Below, in pieces: positions 58,706 through 64,000 of a stretch of 64,000 bases of DNA. The DNA is from DAOUKH01 sp965261455 (lineage in GTDB: Bacteria; Chloroflexota; Dehalococcoidia; SHYB01): assembly GCA_965261455.1 (NCBI GenBank), contig OZ253453.1, positions 1,612,001-1,676,000 on the forward strand. The letters run 5' to 3'. A program made the position numbers and the translations under genes. Within the stretch, counting starts at the first letter, position 1. Every line of letters begins with the position of its first letter. The notes below the pieces were generated by a model. The model was not told the origin of the DNA. It ran no database searches and worked only from the letters and a program-made list of their open reading frames with translations.

Positions 58706-58711
58706 TATAAT
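58706..58711 (+). promoter_or_regulatory. argD -10 element TATAAT
   Basis: A perfect -10 hexamer in otherwise GC-rich sequence, with no matching -35. Expected start is near 58717, about 27 bases before the TTG of the aminotransferase gene, with GGAGG at 58734-58738 as its ribosome site. Confidence 0.5.
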
Positions 58712-58743
58712 GTGTCGCGCCGTTCGGGCCGCGGGAGGTCTCC

Positions 58744-59943
58744 TTGAGTAAGTGGCAGGAGTTGGAGTCGCGCGTCTACATGACGACGGGGCGGCGCGTT
58801 CCGCTGACCATCGAGCGCGGCGAGGGCGTCCGCGTCTGGGACGACGAGGGGAACGAATACCTCGACTTCGTGGGCGGATGGGCCGTCGATACGCTCGGCC
58901 ATTGCCACCCAATCATCGTGAAGGCGCTGGAGGAGCAGGGCCGCCGGCTCATCCAGACCTCGAACCAGTTCTACACCATCCCCCAGCTTCAACTCGCCGA
59001 GTTGCTCATCGACAACAGCTGCATGAGCCGCATTTACGTCTGCAACAGCGGCGCGGAGGCCAACGAGGGGGCAGTGAAGCTGGCGCGGAAGTACGGACGC
59101 CTCCACCGCAACGGCGCCTACGAGGTCATCACCGCGCTCAACTCCTTCCACGGTAGGACGCTGGCGATGGTCTCGGCGACGGGGCAGCCCGCCCACCAGG
59201 CGAACTACCAGCCGATCCCCGAGGGCTTCGTCAACGTGCCGTACGACAACGTGGAGGCGATCATGGACGCCACCACGGAGAAGACGTGCGCGGTGATGCT
59301 CGAGGCGATTCAGGGCGAGGCCGGCGTGATCATTCCCGACGCGGGCTATCTGGCCGCGGTGCGCGCTTGGTGCGACGAACAAGGGCTGCTCCTCATCCTC
59401 GACGAGATCCAGACCGGCATCGGCCGGCTGGGCACGCTGTTCGCCTATCAGCAATACGGGGCCGAGCCCGACATCATGACTCTGGCTAAAGGGATGGGCG
59501 GGGGCGTGCCCATCGGCGCCTTCCTGGCAAACGACAAGGCAGCGGTGTTCACCCCCGGCGACCACGGCTCGACCTATGGGGGCAACCCCCTGACCTGCGC
59601 CGTGGCGACCGCCGTGGTGAACGAGGTGGTGAACGGGCACGTCCTGGCGAATACGCGCCACGCCGGCGCGCGCCTCACCGCGGGACTCGAAAAGCTGCGC
59701 GAGACCTATCCATTCGTCACGGAAACGCGGGGGCGCGGCCTCCTGCAGGCCATCGAGTTCTCCGAAGAGATCGCGCCCGACACCCTCACGGCGTGCCTGG
59801 AGAACCGGCTCCTCGTGAACGCGCCGCGCCCCACCTCCATCCGCCTCATGCCCCCTTTGGTGATTAACGATGCCGAGATCGACGAAGGCGTCGAGAAATT
59901 GAGTGCCGCGCTCTCGCAAGTCGCTAAGGCCAAGGGCCTCTAG
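58744..59943 (+). CDS. argD: Acetylornithine aminotransferase (class III)
   Basis: A 399-residue PLP-dependent class III aminotransferase. VWDDEGNEYLDFVGGWAVD, VCNSGAEANEGAVKLARK, SFHGRTLAMVSATGQ, LLILDEIQTGIGRLG and the PLP lysine in TLAKGMGGGVPIGAF are standard. The place upstream of argG and argH supports acetylornithine aminotransferase in arginine synthesis; ornithine or lysine-pathway activity cannot be excluded. TTG start with GGAGG five bases upstream. Confidence 0.9.
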   Translation: MSKWQELESRVYMTTGRRVPLTIERGEGVRVWDDEGNEYLDFVGGWAVDTLGHCHPIIVKALEEQGRRLIQTSNQFYTIPQLQLAELLIDNSCMSRIYVCNSGAEANEGAVKLARKYGRLHRNGAYEVITALNSFHGRTLAMVSATGQPAHQANYQPIPEGFVNVPYDNVEAIMDATTEKTCAVMLEAIQGEAGVIIPDAGYLAAVRAWCDEQGLLLILDEIQTGIGRLGTLFAYQQYGAEPDIMTLAKGMGGGVPIGAFLANDKAAVFTPGDHGSTYGGNPLTCAVATAVVNEVVNGHVLANTRHAGARLTAGLEKLRETYPFVTETRGRGLLQAIEFSEEIAPDTLTACLENRLLVNAPRPTSIRLMPPLVINDAEIDEGVEKLSAALSQVAKAKGL

Positions 59944-60016
59944 CCGGCGATGAGCGGCCGCCGCGCGCTCAAGAACCCCGCCGGACGGGAACAAAGCATG
60001 TCGATGAAGGCCGGCA

Positions 60017-61231
60017 ATGAGCGCTAAGGTCGTGCTGGCGTACAGCGGCGGGCTCGACACGTCCGTCGCCATCCGCTGGCTGCAAGAGCACTATTCGATG
60101 GACGTGGTCACCGTCACCGCCGACCTCGGCGGCGGCGTAGACCTCGCCGGCGTGCGGGAGAAGGCCCTGGCGGCGGGCGCTTCCGCGGCCTACGTCGAGG
60201 ACGCCCGCGCCCGGTTCGTCGACGGCTTCGTCTTCCCCGCGCTCCACGCCAATGCCATGTACGAGGGGGTCTACCCCCTCTGCACCGCCCTGGGCCGGCC
60301 CCTCATCGCCGAACTCATGGTCGACGTGGCGCGCCGCGAGGGGGCCGCGGCCATCGCCCACGGCTGCACCGCCAAGGGCAACGACCAAGTGCGCCTCGAC
60401 GTAAGCGCCCGCGCGCTCGACCCGAATCTGCGCGTCATCGCCCCGGCCCGAGAGTGGGACATGACGGACCGAGCCGACGAGATCGCCTACGCCAAGCGCC
60501 ACGGCATTCCGGTGGCGGTCTCGCTGGAGAAGCCCTTCTCGATCGACGAGAACCTGTGGGGCCGCAGCGTCGAGGGCGGCGTGCTGGAAGACCTAGCGAA
60601 CGAGCCGCCCGAGGACGCCTACGCGTTGACGAGGCCGCCCAACGAGACGCCCGACGAGGCGGCCTACGTCACGGTCCGGTTCGAGCGCGGCACGCCCGTG
60701 GCGCTCGACGGCGACGCCCTCGACGGCGTCCAACTGATCGAACGCCTGAGCGCCATCGCGGGCGAGCACGGCGTCGGGCGCATCGACCACGTCGAAAACC
60801 GCCTCGTCGGCATCAAGTCCCGCGAGGTCTACGAGGCCCCCGCGGCGACGGTGCTCATGTTGGCCCACAAGGCGTTGGAGGCGGTGACCCTCGCCAAAGA
60901 CCAGCTCCGTTTCAAGGAACGCGTCGCGCAGGAGTACAGCGACTTGGTCTACAACGGACAGTGGTTCTCGGCGATGCGCCGCGACCTCGCCGCCTACGTC
61001 GCGAGCACGCAGCGCCACGTCACCGGCTCGGTGCGCGTGCGGCTGCACCGCGGCGGGGCCGTCGTCGTGGGCCGCGACGCCAAGTCTCCGCTCTACCGCC
61101 TCGATCTGTCGACCTACGGCGAGGAGGACTCCTTCGAGCATGGGGCCGCCGAAGGCTTCATCAAGCTCTGGGGGCTGCCGGTGGTGACGCAGGCCCAAGC
61201 CCAACCGCTGGACGACGACCAAGCCTCATAA
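60017..61231 (+). CDS. argG: Argininosuccinate synthase
   Basis: A 404-residue enzyme making argininosuccinate from citrulline, aspartate and ATP. The PP-loop is LAYSGGLDTSVAIRWLQ, followed by AHGCTAKGNDQVRLD and SIDENLWGRSVEGG, all diagnostic. ATG at 60017 has AAGG upstream. It is separated from argD by 73 bases and followed by a MaoC-like gene before argH. Confidence 0.96.
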   Translation: MSAKVVLAYSGGLDTSVAIRWLQEHYSMDVVTVTADLGGGVDLAGVREKALAAGASAAYVEDARARFVDGFVFPALHANAMYEGVYPLCTALGRPLIAELMVDVARREGAAAIAHGCTAKGNDQVRLDVSARALDPNLRVIAPAREWDMTDRADEIAYAKRHGIPVAVSLEKPFSIDENLWGRSVEGGVLEDLANEPPEDAYALTRPPNETPDEAAYVTVRFERGTPVALDGDALDGVQLIERLSAIAGEHGVGRIDHVENRLVGIKSREVYEAPAATVLMLAHKALEAVTLAKDQLRFKERVAQEYSDLVYNGQWFSAMRRDLAAYVASTQRHVTGSVRVRLHRGGAVVVGRDAKSPLYRLDLSTYGEEDSFEHGAAEGFIKLWGLPVVTQAQAQPLDDDQAS

Positions 61232-61275
61232 TCAAAGCCCGGCCGGGACCGGGCCTCAGCAGGAGCCGAACCATC

Positions 61276-61779
61276 ATGGAATATGACTTCAGAGACCGCT
61301 TCGGCCGTTACTACGAGGACTTCGAGGTCGGCGACGTCTACAAGCACTGGCCGGGCAAGACCATCAACGAGCACGACAACGATCTGTTCTGCTTGATGAC
61401 GATGAACCACATGCCGCTGCATCTAGACCTGAACTACGCGCAGCAGACCCAGCACGGCCAGCGGTTGGTCGTGGGGCTGCTCGTGCTCGCCATCGGCGTC
61501 GGGATCAGCGTCGTGGACACCAGCGGGCGGGCCGTGGCCGCCCTCGACTACGAGGAAGTGAAGCACCTGGCGCCGACGTTTATCGGCGACACGATCTACT
61601 CCTCGACCGAGGTGCTGGAGAAGCGGCTCACCCGAAAGGGCGACCGGGGCATCATCAAGGTGGCGATCAAGATCTGGAACCAGCGCGGCGAGACCGTGAT
61701 GACGGTCAAGCGCTCCTTCATGGTCTACACCAAAGCGACCTACGAAGCGCTCGACCTCAAGGTCCCCGGGCGAGACTAG
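61276..61779 (+). CDS. MaoC-like (R)-hydratase family protein
   Basis: A 167-residue hot-dog-fold protein. RYYEDFEVGDVYKHWPGKTI, ENDNDL-like EHDNDLFCLMTMNHMPLHLD (catalytic Asp/His region) and FIGDTIYSSTEVLEKR are typical of MaoC dehydratases near mesaconyl-CoA hydratase. It probably hydrates an enoyl-CoA. Its place between argG and argH is not explained by arginine synthesis. CAGGAG lies 11 bases before the ATG. Confidence 0.87.
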   Translation: MEYDFRDRFGRYYEDFEVGDVYKHWPGKTINEHDNDLFCLMTMNHMPLHLDLNYAQQTQHGQRLVVGLLVLAIGVGISVVDTSGRAVAALDYEEVKHLAPTFIGDTIYSSTEVLEKRLTRKGDRGIIKVAIKIWNQRGETVMTVKRSFMVYTKATYEALDLKVPGRD

Positions 61780-61828
61780 GGCGGGGCCGGGCGCGCCGCG
61801 TCCGGTTTCCCGCGGGCAAAGGAGCATC

Positions 61829-63388
61829 GTGGCTGAAGAAAAGCTTGCCGAGTCTGAGGCAAGCGACCAACCCGCCGACGAGCAGCAAGACGGCGAGCCC
61901 ACTGCCGGCGACCAAGCCGCCGCGCAGGAGGATGCGCCGCGCGGCCATCTCCTCGACCGTGCCCGCGCGGCGCGGGACAAGACTCCCGCGAGGGCGTCCC
62001 GCGCCCGGCTGTCGAAACCGATGGCCGAGTCGGTGCGCAGCTACACCGCTTCGATCGCCTACGACAAGCGGCTGGCCCCCTACGACGTCGCCGGAAGCAT
62101 CGCGCATGCCATGATGCTTGCCAAGCAGGGGATCATCTCGCGGGCCGAAGGACGGCAGATCGTCGCGGGGCTCCAGCGCATCGCCGACGAAATCGAACGA
62201 GGGACCTTCTACTTCCGCGACGTGTACGAAGATGTCCACCTCAACGTCGAAGCGCGGCTAGTCGAGATCGTGGGCGACGTGGGCGGCAAGCTGCACACCG
62301 CCCGGTCGCGGAACGATCAGGTCGCGCTCGACATGCGGCTTTTCACCAAGGACGCCATCAAGGACGCGATTAACGGGCTCAACGACCTCCGGGGCCGCAT
62401 CCTCGACAAGGCCGAGGCCCACATCGACGCCGCTATGCCGGGCTACACCCACATGCAACGGGGCCAGCCGGTCTTGCTTTCGCATCATCTCCTCGCCTAC
62501 TCCGAAATGTTCGAGCGTGATACGGAGCGATTCCGCGAGATTCTGCGGCGGACGGACGTGATGCCGCTGGGGAGCGGCGCTCTGGGCGGCGCCCCCTACC
62601 CGCTAGACCGCCCCTACCTGGCGCGGCGCCTCGGCTTCTCGCGGGTGAGCAACAACAGTATGGACGCCGTCTCCGACCGCGACTTCGTGATCGAGTACCA
62701 CGCCGCGGCGAGCCTGGCGATGATGCACCTCTCCCGGCTATCCGAGGAGCTCGTGCTCTGGAGCACGGAGGAGTTCGGGTTCGTCACCCTCGACGACGCC
62801 TACGCCACCGGCAGCAGCATGATGCCCCAGAAGAAGAACCCCGACGTGGCCGAACTGGCGCGGGGACGCACCGGCCGCGTCTACGGCAACCTGACCGCCG
62901 CGCTGACCATGATGAAAGGGCTGCCCCTCGCCTACAACCGCGACCTGCAGGAAGACAAGGAGCCCCTCTTCAACACCGTCGACATCCTCACCTCCAGCCT
63001 TCGCGTGATCGGAGAGACGCTGGCGAGGCTCGATTTCGAGACCGACCACATGCAGGAGGTCGCGGAGCGCGGGTACGCCCTCGCGACGGACGTGGCCGAC
63101 TATCTGGTGAAGCGGGGCGTGCCCTTCCGAGAGGCCCACGGCATCGTAGGCGAAGTAGTACAGCACGCCATCAGTCAGGGAGTCAGCCTAGCCGAGCTAA
63201 GCCTCGAAGAGTACCGTTCCTTCTCCGAGAAGTTCGACGAGGACGTGCGCGCCATCGACGTGCGGAGTGCGATTGCTTCGCGGAGCGCGGTGGGCGGCAC
63301 CGCGCTCTCGGCGGTCGCGGAGGAGCTTGAGGCGGCGAAGAAACGCTTCGCCGCGGGCGTCGCCAAACTTTCCTGGAAACGGCGTTGA
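61829..63388 (+). CDS. argH: Argininosuccinate lyase with N-terminal extension
   Basis: A 519-residue ArgH, splitting argininosuccinate into arginine and fumarate. TARSRNDQVALDMRL, GYTHMQRGQPVLLSHH and the signature GSSMMPQKKNPDVAEL (with the catalytic Ser loop) are clear. Typical ArgH has about 460 residues; here the first 55-60 are an acidic, Ala/Gln/Glu-rich, probably disordered tail (SDQPADEQQDGEPTAGDQAA). The GTG at 61829 has AAAGGAG six bases upstream and the extension is open, so I keep it. The end overlaps the rpe start as TTGA. Confidence 0.94.
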   Translation: MAEEKLAESEASDQPADEQQDGEPTAGDQAAAQEDAPRGHLLDRARAARDKTPARASRARLSKPMAESVRSYTASIAYDKRLAPYDVAGSIAHAMMLAKQGIISRAEGRQIVAGLQRIADEIERGTFYFRDVYEDVHLNVEARLVEIVGDVGGKLHTARSRNDQVALDMRLFTKDAIKDAINGLNDLRGRILDKAEAHIDAAMPGYTHMQRGQPVLLSHHLLAYSEMFERDTERFREILRRTDVMPLGSGALGGAPYPLDRPYLARRLGFSRVSNNSMDAVSDRDFVIEYHAAASLAMMHLSRLSEELVLWSTEEFGFVTLDDAYATGSSMMPQKKNPDVAELARGRTGRVYGNLTAALTMMKGLPLAYNRDLQEDKEPLFNTVDILTSSLRVIGETLARLDFETDHMQEVAERGYALATDVADYLVKRGVPFREAHGIVGEVVQHAISQGVSLAELSLEEYRSFSEKFDEDVRAIDVRSAIASRSAVGGTALSAVAEELEAAKKRFAAGVAKLSWKRR

Positions 63389-64000
63389 GCGGCACACCGA
63401 TAAAGATCGCGCCGTCGATTCTCTCCGCCGACTTCGCGCGCCTCGGCGAGCAGGTCGCGGAGGCCGAGGCCGCCGGCGCCGACTACATCCACGTGGACGT
63501 GATGGACGGCCACTTCGTGCCCAACATCACCGTCGGGCCGCTCATTGTCGAGGCCCTGCGCCCCCACACGAAGCTGCCGCTCGACGTGCACATTATGATC
63601 GCGGAGCCGGAGCGCTATATCAAAGACTTCTGCGCCGCGGGCGCGGATATCCTCACCTTCCACGCCGAGGCCACGCCGCACCTCCACCGCGCAATTCAGC
63701 ACATCAAGGAGTGCGGAGTGAAGGCTGGCGTTTCGATCAATCCCGCCACGCCGTTGGCGGCCATTGAAGAAGCGCTCCCCTTCGCCGACCTCATACTCGT
63801 CATGTCGGTGAATCCCGGCTTCGGGGGGCAGAGCTTCATCCCGGAGACGCTGCCCAAAGTCGCCCGGCTACGCCGGATGCTCGACGAAGGCGGCCACGAC
63901 GCCGAGCTCGAGATCGACGGCGGCATCAAGCCGGAGACGGCGCCGGACGCCGTGCGCGCGGGAGCCCGGGTCCTGGTCTCAGGATCGGCGGTCTTCAACG
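63385..64000 (+). CDS. rpe: Ribulose-phosphate 3-epimerase, partial
   Basis: The 5' part, 205 codons, runs off the window. KIAPSILSADFARLGEQV, HVDVMDGHFVPNITVGP (metal/catalytic Asp and His), LDVHIMI, MSVNPGFGGQSFIPE and EIDGGIKPETA are diagnostic. It interconverts ribulose-5-P and xylulose-5-P. The start is TTG at 63385, overlapping the argH stop by four bases; there is no other start before the conserved core. Confidence 0.94.
   Translation, partial: MSGTPIKIAPSILSADFARLGEQVAEAEAAGADYIHVDVMDGHFVPNITVGPLIVEALRPHTKLPLDVHIMIAEPERYIKDFCAAGADILTFHAEATPHLHRAIQHIKECGVKAGVSINPATPLAAIEEALPFADLILVMSVNPGFGGQSFIPETLPKVARLRRMLDEGGHDAELEIDGGIKPETAPDAVRAGARVLVSGSAVFN

Noticed and set aside
57470..58912. 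A 480-codon minus-strand frame opposite the thiolase
   Set aside because: Shadow of the thiolase; Gly/Val/Asp-rich, with no motif or ribosome site.

Overview
The window is one GC-rich chromosomal segment with no rRNA, tRNA, phage, CRISPR array or intact insertion sequence that I can recognise. The gene content suggests a free-living aerobic bacterium with a large catabolic repertoire, most likely a Dehalococcoidia / SAR202-type Chloroflexota. The pointers are four F420-type luciferase-like (LLM) oxidoreductases, several acyl-CoA dehydrogenases and short-chain dehydrogenases, FmdB-like zinc ribbons, a DUF3090 protein, a very large Calx-beta repeat protein, frequent GTG/TTG starts and many short dispersed palindromes. 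This placement is an inference from gene content, not a search result.

Layout. 1-2798 (minus): a three-gene cassette of a coiled-coil protein, a DUF2791-like protein that has lost its P-loop, and an intact DUF2791 (BrxC/BrxD-type) ATPase that runs off the left edge; this is the best candidate for a poorly described defence or stress system. 2847-9877: LLM oxidoreductases, an ADP-forming acyl-CoA ligase-like protein, a DUF4258/DUF2283 pair behind a perfect inverted repeat, an acyl-CoA dehydrogenase and a decayed CoA-transferase tail. 9937-13022: thrS and the infC-rpmI-rplT operon, with an ATA start for infC. 13037-17231: a DtxR-family regulator and an iron-type ABC permease and ATPase without a binding protein. 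17259-23162: a fourth LLM protein, an SRPBCC protein, two SDRs (one with a leaderless promoter) and a BNR protein / CcdA / TlpA operon. 23408-31525: an exported-type repeat protein of about 2,680 residues whose 5' end is missing and begins inside a repeat that is also present 2,424 bp downstream. 31708-42221: DUF3090, a catabolic operon (small DUF2283-like protein, amidase, acyl-CoA dehydrogenase, amidohydrolase), a TenA-like protein, FmdB ribbons, SMP-30 and quinone reductase, a translin-like protein and pth. 42499-48867: ligA, folP-folK and a Cys-rich RCC1-repeat lipoprotein. 48868-50795: a long stretch without clear genes, made of an AT-rich island with one small membrane-peptide ORF and a GC-rich hairpin-rich segment. 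50796-57361: a Trm112-like protein, an HpaB/AbfD-superfamily protein, an epimerase, an SbcD-like nuclease, PAP2, SnoaL-like and glycyl-tRNA synthetase genes. 57506 to the end: a thiolase, argD-argG-MaoC-argH and the start of rpe.

How the genes fit together. Housekeeping blocks (translation, folate, ligase, arginine) alternate with catabolic blocks in which acyl-CoA ligase, acyl-CoA dehydrogenases, SDRs, hydratase and thiolase could act in beta-oxidation-like routes fed by LLM/F420 chemistry, amidase and amidohydrolase. Two intergenic loci (37452-37803 and 49882-50650) share the same promoter layout: TTGACA, then a -10-like hexamer, then a GAAC-N4-GTTC (LexA-like) box at the expected transcription start. 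Each is followed by hairpin-rich sequence with no convincing gene. These loci, the DUF2791 cassette and the truncated giant repeat gene are the points most worth checking.
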